Positions 45,736 to 54,039 of a stretch of DNA of 64,000 nt are shown piece by piece. Under the pieces are notes generated by a model. The model made no database searches and had not been told where the DNA came from. It worked only from the letters and a program-made list of their open reading frames with translations. Positions within the stretch are counted from its first letter, which is position 1. Every line of letters starts with the position of its first letter. The stretch spans positions 1,612,001 through 1,676,000 of the forward strand of contig NZ_CP021138.1 in assembly GCF_002162035.1 (NCBI RefSeq). The letters are read 5' to 3'. A program made the translations under genes and the position numbers. This DNA comes from Sulfuriferula sp. AH1. GTDB taxonomy: Bacteria > Pseudomonadota > Gammaproteobacteria > Burkholderiales > Sulfuriferulaceae.

Positions 45736-46533
45736 ATGGCTGATTTATTATCATTGCAGCAACGCGCCGCCCAAGGCGAAAAGCTCGCCATCCTGACCGG
45801 CTATGACGCGAGCTTTGCCGCACAACTTGAAGCCGCCGGAGTTGATGCCATACTGGTCGGCGATTCATTGGGGATGGTCGTACAGGGACAACGTTCAACC
45901 TTGCCCGTCACGCTTGCCGAGATGGCTTATCACACGGCAGCCGTCGCACGCGGCGCAGCCAATACGCTGATTATTGCCGACTTGCCGTTCGGCAGCTATC
46001 AAGCCAACCCTGCCCAGGCATTGCAATCTGCCAGTACACTCATGGCAGCCGGAGCGCATTGCGTCAAGCTCGAAGGCGGCGCGATCATGGCCGAGACTGT
46101 TGCATTTCTCAGCGCTCGCGGCATCCCGGTATGCGGGCATCTCGGGTTGCTGCCACAATCGGTGAACAGCCTTGGCGGCTATAAGGTACAGGCGAAAACC
46201 GACGCTGCTGCCCAGCAGCTGATCGCAGACGCTCACTCACTCACCCATGCCGGCGCAGCCATGATCGTGCTTGAAGCCATTCCAGCAACATTAGCCAAGC
46301 AGGTTACCGACTCGATTGCGATCCCGACCATAGGGATAGGCGCCGGCGTGGACTGCAACGGTCAGGTGCTGGTGCTCTATGATATGCTGGGTATTAACCC
46401 GGGCAAGCCGCCACGCTTCGCCCATAATTTCATGGAGGGCGCGGGTAGCGTTGCAGCTGCCATTACGGCTTATGTCACTGCAGTCAAGAAGAGCACGTTC
46501 CCTACCGAAAAACACAGCTTCCATTCCGCCTAG
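45736..46533 (+). CDS. panB: 3-methyl-2-oxobutanoate hydroxymethyltransferase PanB
   Basis: PanB makes ketopantoate from 2-oxoisovalerate and methylenetetrahydrofolate, the first step of pantothenate synthesis. The 265-residue TIM-barrel protein shows ILTGYDASFAAQLEAAGVDAILVGDSLGMV, the metal-site residues in VGDSLG and IADLPFGSY, and GHLGLLPQSVNSLGGYKVQ. It is followed after 3 bases by panC. Confidence 0.97.
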   Translation: MADLLSLQQRAAQGEKLAILTGYDASFAAQLEAAGVDAILVGDSLGMVVQGQRSTLPVTLAEMAYHTAAVARGAANTLIIADLPFGSYQANPAQALQSASTLMAAGAHCVKLEGGAIMAETVAFLSARGIPVCGHLGLLPQSVNSLGGYKVQAKTDAAAQQLIADAHSLTHAGAAMIVLEAIPATLAKQVTDSIAIPTIGIGAGVDCNGQVLVLYDMLGINPGKPPRFAHNFMEGAGSVAAAITAYVTAVKKSTFPTEKHSFHSA

Positions 46534-46536
46534 ACC

Positions 46537-47364
46537 ATGCAAATCATTCACAGCATCGAAGCATTACGCGCCTGGCGGGCACACCATAATGATGTCGCTT
46601 TTGTCCCTACGATGGGCAATCTTCATGCAGGACATCTCGCGCTGGTTGCTCAAGCACGGCATTGTGCCAAGCAAGTCGTAGTCAGCATCTTTGTCAATCC
46701 GCTGCAATTCGGTGCACATGAAGATTACTCACGCTATCCGCGCACGTTGCCGCAGGATGCGGAATTATTGCATAGCGCAGGGGCCGATATTGTTTTTGCG
46801 CCCACCGTCGATGAGCTCTTCCCTGTGCCGCAAAGTTTTCATATAGAGCCGCCGCCGTTCGCAAACGAACTTTGCGGTGCATTCCGCCCAGGACATTTTC
46901 GCGGCGTTGCCACCATCGTGATGAAGCTATTCAATATAGCCCAGCCTAAAACTGCGGTATTCGGCAAAAAGGATTATCAACAGCTTGCGATCATTCGTGG
47001 CATGGTCGCCGATTTTGCAATGCCGATCGAAATCGTCGCCGGTGACACGATGCGGGCAGGTGATGGTCTGGCTTTATCTTCCCGCAATGGTTTCCTCAAT
47101 GAGAGCGAACGACGGGCAGCACCTCAGCTTTATCAGGTGTTGACGGACTTAAAGGCTCAAATCCTGAACGGAGCGAAAGATTTCAGCCGGCTTGAACGAA
47201 GCGCACAAGATCATCTTACTGCGCAAGGCTGGCGCGTTGATTATGTCGCCATTCGTACCCCTGAGCTGACTCTCCCCGGCATTGGCAGCAGGCAACTGGT
47301 GATCTTGGCAGCAGCCCATTTGGGTCAGACGCGACTGATAGACAACATCGAAATCGAGCGATAA
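46537..47364 (+). CDS. panC: Pantoate-beta-alanine ligase PanC
   Basis: PanC joins pantoate and beta-alanine with ATP to give pantothenate. The 275-residue protein has the nucleotidyltransferase signature VPTMGNLHAGHLALV (HxGH-type), SIFVNPLQFGAHEDYSRYPRTLP, VFGKKDYQQLAIIRGMV and LALSSRNGFLNESERRAAPQLYQ. It ends the pan operon and is convergent with motB, 39 bases away. Confidence 0.97.
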   Translation: MQIIHSIEALRAWRAHHNDVAFVPTMGNLHAGHLALVAQARHCAKQVVVSIFVNPLQFGAHEDYSRYPRTLPQDAELLHSAGADIVFAPTVDELFPVPQSFHIEPPPFANELCGAFRPGHFRGVATIVMKLFNIAQPKTAVFGKKDYQQLAIIRGMVADFAMPIEIVAGDTMRAGDGLALSSRNGFLNESERRAAPQLYQVLTDLKAQILNGAKDFSRLERSAQDHLTAQGWRVDYVAIRTPELTLPGIGSRQLVILAAAHLGQTRLIDNIEIER

Positions 47365-47403
47365 AAGCATGGGCCGCTTCGGTCGCTAGCGGAAGGAACC
47401 GGC

Positions 47404-48327
47404 TTACTTGTTTACCGTCAAACCCGCTTTAACATCCTGCGCATCGGTAACCGACAACGGCAATTTACCTCCGTCTTTCATGACGGCGTCTTCGGTCTTT
47501 TTGTTCATCACGATAATGCTGATACGGCGATTAACCGGGTTCATCGGATTGTCTTTATCAAAAGGTATCGCTGAAGCCAAACCTATCACTCGCAGCACTT
47601 TGGATTCATCCATGCCGCCAGCAATCAATTCACGCCGTGAAGCATTAGCGCGGTCGGTCGATAATTCCCAGTTACTGTAAGATGTTCCGCCATTGGCGTA
47701 AGGTGCGGCATCCGTATGGCCTGACAGGGTGATCTTGTTGGGCACTTCGTTCAGCATTTTGCCTATTTCATGCAGAATTTCCTTGGTATAAGGCTGCAAT
47801 TCTGCTTTAGCGGAAGCGAACATGGGACGATTCTTCTCATCCACTATCTGGATGCGCAAACCTTCCGTAGTGATATCAAGCAACAATTGTTTCTTGAATT
47901 GCTTAAGCATGGGATTGGCATCAATCGAGCTTTCAAGCCGCGCTTTAAGGGCTTTTAAGCGCATGGCTTCCAATTTCTCCAGATCGGCTTGCGCAGCCTT
48001 CAAATCATAGGTTTTTTTCTGGACAGGGTCTGACGCTTTATTTACCTGTCCGTCTTTGCGTGTCAAATCCTTACCCCCGGCTTGAATAACACTTGAACTG
48101 TCACCGCTTCCGGAACCGCCAGCCATCGCCACCTTCAGTGGAGTCGAAAAATACTCGGAAATACCTTTCAAATCAGCCTTGGTAGTCGAACCCAGTAACC
48201 ACATCAACAGGAAAAAAGCCATCATCGCCGTCACAAAGTCGGCGTAAGCGATTTTCCAGGCCCCGCCATGATGGCCGCCAGCGGTTTTCTTGATCCGCTT
48301 TACAATAATGGGGCGTACTTCAGCCAT
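47404..48327 (-). CDS. motB: Flagellar stator protein MotB
   Basis: MotB anchors the stator to peptidoglycan and forms the proton channel with MotA. The 307-residue product has one membrane helix (about 27-47) with the proton-carrying Asp30 (IAYADFVTAMMAFFLLMWLL), a periplasmic linker, and an OmpA-like domain (about 155-275) with ITLSGHTDAAPY and RANASRRELIAGG. It follows motA by 12 bases. Confidence 0.97.
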   Translation of the reverse strand: MAEVRPIIVKRIKKTAGGHHGGAWKIAYADFVTAMMAFFLLMWLLGSTTKADLKGISEYFSTPLKVAMAGGSGSGDSSSVIQAGGKDLTRKDGQVNKASDPVQKKTYDLKAAQADLEKLEAMRLKALKARLESSIDANPMLKQFKKQLLLDITTEGLRIQIVDEKNRPMFASAKAELQPYTKEILHEIGKMLNEVPNKITLSGHTDAAPYANGGTSYSNWELSTDRANASRRELIAGGMDESKVLRVIGLASAIPFDKDNPMNPVNRRISIIVMNKKTEDAVMKDGGKLPLSVTDAQDVKAGLTVNK

Positions 48328-48339
48328 AATTTATCTCAC

Positions 48340-49203
48340 TTACGATTTGGATTTGGCCTGCTTGACATGGTCTTCCAGCTCAAGGAAGCTGGGACGCTCG
48401 GTGGAATAAAGCACTTTACGCCCGAATTCAACCGCCAATGCCGGCGCATAACCATTCAGGCTCGCCAACAACGTGATTTTGGTGCACTGCAGCATTTTGC
48501 TTGATTCATCCAGCTTCTGTTCCAGCAAACTGGCCAGGGGTCCGACAAATCCATATGCCAGCAGAATACCCAGAAAGGTGCCAACCAGCGCATGTGCAAT
48601 CAGCATGCCCAGTTCGGCGGGTGGCAGGCCAACCGATTCCATCGTATGCACCACCCCCATGACAGCGGCGACAATACCGAAAGCCGGCAGGCCATCGCCC
48701 AATTTGGCAATACAGTGCGCGGGCACAGACCCTTCATGATGATGGGTGTCCAGTTCATTATCCATCAGGTTTTCGATCTGAAACGCATCCATATTGCCCG
48801 ACACCATCAATCGCAGGTAATCGGTCATAAATTCCATGACATGATGATCTTTCAGAATCGTCGGATATTTACTAAAAAGCGGACTCGATTCAGGCGTCTC
48901 GATATCGCCTTCGATCGACATCAGACCTTCTTTGCGCACTTTGCTCAAAATCTCGTACAACAATGCGAGCAAATCCATATACAGCGCTTTGGTGTAATGG
49001 GAACCCTTGAATATCGAAGGCAACGCTTTCAAAGTCGCCTTAACCGATTTGCCATTATTACCTACAAAAAAAGCACCCGCCGCACCGCCGCCTATCATCA
49101 GCAATTCCAGCGGCTGAAGCAAAGCCGCCAAATGACCGCCCGCCAAAGCAAAGCCCCCGAAAACGGCGCCCAATACGACTACATAGCCAACAATTACTAA
49201 CAC
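48340..49203 (-). CDS. motA: Flagellar stator protein MotA
   Basis: MotA forms the stator ring that turns against FliG. The 287-residue protein has four membrane helices (about 3-23, 32-50, 168-192 and 202-224), a large cytoplasmic loop with the charged residues that contact FliG, and conserved segments KLGDGLPAFGIVAAVMGVVHTM and VGTFLGILLAYGFVGPLA with the functional prolines. The start is GTG 49203, supported by GGGAG upstream. It belongs to the flhDC-motAB cluster but has its own sigma-28 promoter. Confidence 0.96.
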   Translation of the reverse strand: MLVIVGYVVVLGAVFGGFALAGGHLAALLQPLELLMIGGGAAGAFFVGNNGKSVKATLKALPSIFKGSHYTKALYMDLLALLYEILSKVRKEGLMSIEGDIETPESSPLFSKYPTILKDHHVMEFMTDYLRLMVSGNMDAFQIENLMDNELDTHHHEGSVPAHCIAKLGDGLPAFGIVAAVMGVVHTMESVGLPPAELGMLIAHALVGTFLGILLAYGFVGPLASLLEQKLDESSKMLQCTKITLLASLNGYAPALAVEFGRKVLYSTERPSFLELEDHVKQAKSKS

Positions 49204-49310
49204 GTGCCGCTCCCAGTAAAATGAGGTGGTGCCATCGTCATTCTTATCCTGAACAGGATCAAAGATACTTTCGCCGCGTACCTACCACCGAAAAATTGTC
49301 TCTGCAGATA

Positions 49311-49337
49311 TTGTCGGCTTTTATTGATCGAACTTAA
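49311..49337 (-). promoter_or_regulatory. Sigma-28 (FliA) promoter for motAB
   Basis: On the minus strand TTAAGTTC (49337-49330), an 11-base spacer and GCCGACAA (49318-49311) match 13 of 16 positions of TAAAGTTT-N11-GCCGATAA. The -10 element equals that of flgM. It lies between the methyltransferase stop and motA, about 110 bases before the start, so motAB would be a late operon. Confidence 0.6.
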
Positions 49338-49355
49338 GCTCATGGCCACAAGCAG

Positions 49356-50177
49356 TTAAATATACCATGCATAAAGCGGCGTGCGCATCCGTTCCGTTTG
49401 TATTATCAGATCCGCCGCCTGATTTTCTATCGCAAATTCGTTGCTCAACAATAACGACCCTGGGCGCATTTCCACGCGGGCTTTCTCCCATACCGCCGAC
49501 ATCACAGCCGGCGACAAATAAGCAAATACCACATCAAACCGGGAGAAATCCATATCTGCATAGTCTGCTCGTATAAATCGCCCTCGACTCTGCGAAAATT
49601 GCGCGCGCACCCAGCTGATAAACCACGGTAACGGTGCCAGTTCGATGCCTATTATCTCACTATCCTCGCGCTTTGACGCCAGATTCAATACCAGACCGCC
49701 CAAACCGCTGCCAATATCGGCCATACGAATGGCACGGTCTGCTGGCAATAATTGGGCAACGGCGTCCCACACTCCGGCACTGGAAGGAAAATAAGGCACC
49801 TGCGTACGGAAGGTATGCCAATACAATACGAAAAACAGCAGGAATGCGACTAAAAACATGACAGGAGGGAGTTGCAGCGCCAGCGCAAAAAACAGAGCCA
49901 AAGGGAAACAGAATTGTATTACCCACCACCACCCAGCCAAATTACGCCAGCGCGCCAGAAACGCAGCGATGGCACCTTGCAGGATAACAGCGACCCCAAT
50001 CGAAACGGGCATGACCGGAAACAAGCGCTCATACACCATCAAAAACAGACCGAGCATAAGCGCCGCCAGCCCTTGCAGTAACAATGCCTGCACGGCAGGT
50101 AAATGCCAGGCGCTACGCAGTCGATTTATTCTGGATCCGGAAGAAAAGAGATTTACCAAAAACAAGCCAGAAAACAA
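49356..50177 (-). CDS. Membrane-anchored class I SAM-dependent methyltransferase
   Basis: The product of up to 273 residues has about four hydrophobic helices in the first 125 residues and a Rossmann methyltransferase domain after that: motif I ADIGSGLGGLVLNLA, motif II IIGIELAPLPW, and FDVVFAYLSPAVMSAVW. The substrate is unknown. A TTG at 50177 directly follows the flhC stop; no strong ribosome site marks a start, so the true N-terminus is uncertain. It lies between flhC and motA, where motA would normally follow, and may be co-transcribed with flhDC. Confidence 0.75.
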   Translation of the reverse strand: MFSGLFLVNLFSSGSRINRLRSAWHLPAVQALLLQGLAALMLGLFLMVYERLFPVMPVSIGVAVILQGAIAAFLARWRNLAGWWWVIQFCFPLALFFALALQLPPVMFLVAFLLFFVLYWHTFRTQVPYFPSSAGVWDAVAQLLPADRAIRMADIGSGLGGLVLNLASKREDSEIIGIELAPLPWFISWVRAQFSQSRGRFIRADYADMDFSRFDVVFAYLSPAVMSAVWEKARVEMRPGSLLLSNEFAIENQAADLIIQTERMRTPLYAWYI

Positions 50178-50728
50178 TCAGATGGAACGTGCGAGCGCAA
50201 CTTCCTCGCGCAATTTTTTGGTTTTACCTGCACGAGATGGCAGATGACACAAACCGCACACATAATTGCTGTTCAAATCGAAGCGATCGATCACGAAATG
50301 GCCACTGCACTGGGAGCACGCAATCTTTGCCAGCATATTGCGTTCGACAAAGCGAACCAGCGTCCAGGCTCTGGTTAGAGACAGCACCGCTTCCTCGCCC
50401 TCCAGGATCCCCACCTGTTCCAGATAGAGCTTATAGGCTTTCATGATGGCACGAATTCCCTGGATTTCTGCGTGCTGGACCAGATAATGATAAATATTGA
50501 TGAACATCGACGAATGGATGTTCGGCTGCCAGGTTAAGAACCAGTCTGTCGAAAATGGCAACATGCCTTTTGGGGGGAGACGCCTTTTAATTCCTTATAG
50601 AGCTTGAGTAAACGTTCACGGGAAAGCGATGTTTCGGATTCTAGTAATTGCAAACGCGCGCCCAGATTTATCAACTCAATCGCAAGCTGGATGTCCTGGG
50701 CTTCTGTTATGACACTTTTTTTATTCAT
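50178..50728 (-). pseudogene. flhC: Flagellar master regulator subunit FlhC, frameshifted
   Basis: FlhC with FlhD activates the flagellar hierarchy. The N-terminal part from ATG 50728 ([20 protein letters not shown] ... [10 protein letters not shown]) and the C-terminal part ([17 protein letters not shown] onward) lie in different frames. The switch is at a run of six C in the gene (complement of G 50572-50577). A seventh C would restore PPKGMLPFS, as in E. coli, giving about 183 residues. As it stands, the first frame ends after 64 codons (stop 50534-50536). The C-terminal part keeps the four zinc Cys (CSQC and CGLC). It may be a recent mutation, phase variation, ribosomal or transcriptional slippage, or a sequencing error. 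Confidence 0.88.
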
Positions 50729-50769
50729 TTTTATTTGCCTCATGTCCCCGGTGAATCAGCAATCAGTAC

Positions 50770-51087
50770 TTAAGCGCATTCCTCAACGGCCTGGCCCGCC
50801 ATTAAAATGGCCGCATGTGAGTGCGCTAACGCGCGATCTTTATTATAGTTGGTCAGCATCCCCAATATGGCACCATCGTCGAAACGGAAGCGCGCCAGCA
50901 TCATATTCGTGCCGGACAGTTTCAGCAACTGCGCATTGCTCAGACCTTCGATCAATTCGGCAATTTGTGCATCAATACCAAGGCGAAAAATAGCTGTTGC
51001 CTTATCAGCACGAATCATCTGCTGAGCCAGCATCAAATAGCTCAGATTAGCATCACGGATTTCAGCCAACATATCATTTACAGTCAT
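50770..51087 (-). CDS. flhD: Flagellar master regulator subunit FlhD
   Basis: FlhD forms the FlhD4C2 complex that activates early flagellar genes. The 105-residue product matches the family along its length, with INLSYL-like sequence in DANLSYLMLAQQMIRADKATAIFRLGI and ALLGMLTNY-like sequence near the end. ATG 51087 is seven bases after GGGGAG and gives the usual N-terminus; the ATG at 51093 is too close to that site. The FlhC gene follows after 41 bases and is frameshifted. Confidence 0.95.
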   Translation of the reverse strand: MTVNDMLAEIRDANLSYLMLAQQMIRADKATAIFRLGIDAQIAELIEGLSNAQLLKLSGTNMMLARFRFDDGAILGMLTNYNKDRALAHSHAAILMAGQAVEECA

Positions 51088-51113
51088 TCCCATTCTCCCC
51101 AAAAGCCAACTCT

Positions 51114-51141
51114 ATTATGTGCCGCGCGATTTGCGTGACAA
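51114..51141 (-). promoter_or_regulatory. Sigma-70-type promoter for flhDC
   Basis: On the minus strand TTGTCA (51141-51136) and CATAAT (51119-51114) each match five of six consensus bases with a 16-base spacer. The -10 ends 27 bases before the flhD ATG, giving a short leader. Confidence 0.55.
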
Positions 51142-51549
51142 GTGGTTAGCATATTGAAACGGGAACAAAAAAGCGCAAATAAGCCCTAATCGGTATTTTT
51201 GATAAGACGGCAATAAACAGGAAAGACGGCATTCATCTTACGAATGCGTCAGAAATCATGAAAAAAATCAGAAGATATTTTCATGAGCGGAGTAAAAAAA
51301 CCAGTATTTACAAGGACAAAATCACTTATAAACAGTAAGCAGGAAAAGGCGACTATGTAAGTACTAAACACCCTTAAAAGTTAAAAACCATAATTTTTAC
51401 GGAGAAAAATATTTCTCATATTGGTGTTATCGGACAACATTCGGAAAACTTTAGGAGTTTTTCGAAAAAAATTCACTTTTTTTCGAAAAAAAACTTAATC
51501 AATTGATTTATAATAAAATTTTTTTAAATAAATTTAAAAATAATTTAAT
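51142..51549. other. AT-rich region upstream of flhDC with two TTTTTCGAAAAA palindromes
   Basis: No gene is seen in these 408 bases. From about 51290 on the sequence is rich in A and T runs. TTTTTCGAAAAA occurs at 51458-51469 and inside a longer copy at 51477-51493, with centres 21 bases apart (two helical turns). Phased A-tracts suggest bent DNA. The region may hold regulator sites for flhDC, and the part next to 51550 may also end the S4-gene transcript. Confidence 0.5.
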
Positions 51550-51792
51550 TTATTTATTAACGTCACTTTTTGACCAAACTTTAATCTCGATATCACCGAC
51601 TGTCACAATTTGACCTTCGTGGATTTTACAAGTCTTGCGCAACTCGACCAACCCATTCACCCGCACTATCCCTTCTGCTACCAGATGCTTGCCTGCTCCG
51701 CCACTATCCACGATCCCTGCCAGTTTCAACAACTGGTTCAACTCAACAAAATCGCGTTCCAGTACAAAATCCACGTGTTGTACAGGTTCCAT
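51550..51792 (-). CDS. S4-domain RNA-binding protein (YbcJ-like)
   Basis: The 80-residue product is a single S4 RNA-binding domain: VLERDFVELNQLLKLAGIVDSGGAGKHLVAEGIVRVNGLVELRKTCKI, followed by a short beta end. It resembles E. coli YbcJ, whose role in RNA metabolism is not well known. ATG 51792 is six bases from AAGGA; the ATG at 51798 is adjacent to it and less likely. It sits downstream of relA on the same strand, 58 bases away. Confidence 0.88.
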   Translation of the reverse strand: MEPVQHVDFVLERDFVELNQLLKLAGIVDSGGAGKHLVAEGIVRVNGLVELRKTCKIHEGQIVTVGDIEIKVWSKSDVNK

Positions 51793-51849
51793 TTTCATTC
51801 CTTACCAAATCGCGCCTGATGAGCGCTACAAAATACTGATAGGCACGGA

Positions 51850-54024
51850 TTAATTAACCCGTGCCGCATTAACTACGTTGGATAATCGCTTGATACGCGC
51901 CAAGGCACGATTTAACTGTTGCAAACTGGTGAAATGCAAATGGAAATGCATAGTCGCCATACCTTCTGCGGTATCTGTATTAACACGGATTACCGGCATA
52001 TGCTCTTTGGTAAAGATATCCGAGATATCGCGCAACAAACCATGCCGGTCGAACGCCTCCACTGCAATTTCGCAAACAAAACGCTCGCTTTCCTCGCCCC
52101 AGCTCGCCGCAAGCAACCGCGCCTTGCGCTCACCTTCTACACGCAACATATTAGGACAGTCGCGGCGATGAATGGTCACGCCGCGACCCTGCGTGGCATA
52201 ACCGACAATCGCCGCGGGAGGCGCAGGCTGACAGCACCGCGCAAGCGTCACCGGCAGATTGTCCACCCCTTCAATCAGAATGTCGTGCCCGCTCGATTTC
52301 GCCGCCGGGCGCGGACCGCGTTTGACCGGCTCCAATACAGGCTGCGGCGCCATTTGCGTCTGAATGGCATCCACTAATTGACGGGCACTGATATCCCCGC
52401 GACCGATCGCAGCCAGAAACTCATCCCCTTTGGGCTCGCCCAGCTTGACCGCCAGCTTGTCCAGATTCACGTCGGACACGCCTAACCGCCGTACTTCGCG
52501 ATCCAATATATCCCGACCCTGCGCAACATTTTCCTCGAAATGCTGGTAACGGAACCAGTGCCGTACCTTGGCACGCGCCCGCGGCGTGACCAGATAACCC
52601 AGTGCCGGATTCAGCCAGTCGCGGCTGGGCGCACCCTGTTTCACCGTCAGTATCTCGACGCGCTGGCCATTTTTCAACGGCGTATTCAGCGGCACAATGA
52701 CGCCGTCCACCTTCGCTCCGCGACAACGATGTCCCAGATCGGAGTGGACATGATAGGCAAAGTCCACCGGACTCGCACCGGCAGCCAGATCGATCACCCG
52801 CCCTTGCGGGGTCAGCACGTAAATACGATCCTGGAACAACTCGTTCTTGAACAGCTCCGCCAGTTCGCGGCCGTCGGCAACCTCATCCTTCCACTGCAGA
52901 ATCTGCCGCAGCCAGGCGATTCTGTCCTCGGCCCCCGTCGCTTTGGTCGCGCCTTCCTTGTAACGCCAGTGCGCCGCCACCCCCAGTTCAGCATGACGGT
53001 GCATATCAAAGGTGCGTATCTGCACTTCCAGCGCCTTGTTTTCCGGACCGATGACGCCCGTGTGCAGTGAGCGGTAATCATTGCTCTTGGGATTGGCGAT
53101 ATAGTCGTCGAATTCGCCCGAAATCGGCTGCCACAAGTGATGTATCATCCCCAATGCGGTGTAGCAGTCCTTCAATTCCGGCACCAGGATGCGTACTGCA
53201 CGAATGTCGTACAGCTGCTCGAACGCCAGCCGCTTGCGATTCATCTTGTTGATGATGCTGACAATATGCTTGGGGCGTCCGGTGACTTCGGCCGCTATCC
53301 CCGCCGCAGCCAGCTCTTTCTGCAGGATATCCACCACATCCGCAATGTAGCGTTCGCGATCCAGCCGCTTTTCATCCAGCAGACGCGCGATGCGCTTGTA
53401 ATTGTCCGGCTCCAGAATGCGATAGGACAGATCCTCCATTTCCCATTTGATTTGCCATACCCCCAGACGATTCGCCAGAGGCGCAAACAACTCGCGCACT
53501 TCGCGCGCCACCTGATGCCGCGCCGCTTCATCGTCGCTTTGCGTCAGCACGCGCAAGGTGTAGGCGCGTTCCGCCAGCTTGATCAATACTACGCGCACAT
53601 CTTCCACCATCGCCAGCAACATTTGCCGCAAGCTCTCGACCTGACTGTGCCCATCGCGGCGTTCGCCTTCATTACCGGCAATCAGCTGCCCCACCGCATC
53701 CATTTTTGCCACACCGCGCGCCAGTGCCAGAACCGGCTCCGCGACCGGCAAAGGCTCTTCCAGCGAAACACCGTGTAGCAATGCGGCTGCCACGCTTTCC
53801 GCATCCAGATGCAATTCCGCTACTTGCAATGCGGTCCCCAATGCATGCTGCCAGCGCGCATTACCGACCTCGGAATCCGCATCCGGCAATGTGCTAGCCC
53901 ACTTTGCGACATCTGCAATCAGCGCGGCACCAGCTGCATCCACTTCTGCCGTCAAGCGCGGCATGACGGTTTCCATATCCGGTAATTCGTTATCGAGCAC
54001 TGCGTTATTCTGTGTTGTGACCAT
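51850..54024 (-). CDS. relA: (p)ppGpp synthetase RelA
   Basis: RelA makes (p)ppGpp on stalled ribosomes in the stringent response. The 724-residue protein has a degenerate hydrolase region (about 50-190; LLHGVSLEEP in place of the HD motif), the synthetase domain (about 240-350) with EFDDYIANPKSNDYRSLHT, a TGS domain (about 400-460; VLTPQGRVIDLAAGASPVDFAYHVH) and a C-terminal zinc-finger/ACT region (about 590-720). The loss of the HD residues and the EFDD motif point to RelA, not SpoT. Confidence 0.94.
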   Translation of the reverse strand: MVTTQNNAVLDNELPDMETVMPRLTAEVDAAGAALIADVAKWASTLPDADSEVGNARWQHALGTALQVAELHLDAESVAAALLHGVSLEEPLPVAEPVLALARGVAKMDAVGQLIAGNEGERRDGHSQVESLRQMLLAMVEDVRVVLIKLAERAYTLRVLTQSDDEAARHQVAREVRELFAPLANRLGVWQIKWEMEDLSYRILEPDNYKRIARLLDEKRLDRERYIADVVDILQKELAAAGIAAEVTGRPKHIVSIINKMNRKRLAFEQLYDIRAVRILVPELKDCYTALGMIHHLWQPISGEFDDYIANPKSNDYRSLHTGVIGPENKALEVQIRTFDMHRHAELGVAAHWRYKEGATKATGAEDRIAWLRQILQWKDEVADGRELAELFKNELFQDRIYVLTPQGRVIDLAAGASPVDFAYHVHSDLGHRCRGAKVDGVIVPLNTPLKNGQRVEILTVKQGAPSRDWLNPALGYLVTPRARAKVRHWFRYQHFEENVAQGRDILDREVRRLGVSDVNLDKLAVKLGEPKGDEFLAAIGRGDISARQLVDAIQTQMAPQPVLEPVKRGPRPAAKSSGHDILIEGVDNLPVTLARCCQPAPPAAIVGYATQGRGVTIHRRDCPNMLRVEGERKARLLAASWGEESERFVCEIAVEAFDRHGLLRDISDIFTKEHMPVIRVNTDTAEGMATMHFHLHFTSLQQLNRALARIKRLSNVVNAARVN

Positions 54025-54039
54025 TATTTACCAAGCTTT

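Noticed and set aside
47365-47403. CCGCT/AGCGG hairpin between panC and motB as a terminator
   Set aside because: The stem is only five bases with a nine-base loop and no T-run on either strand.
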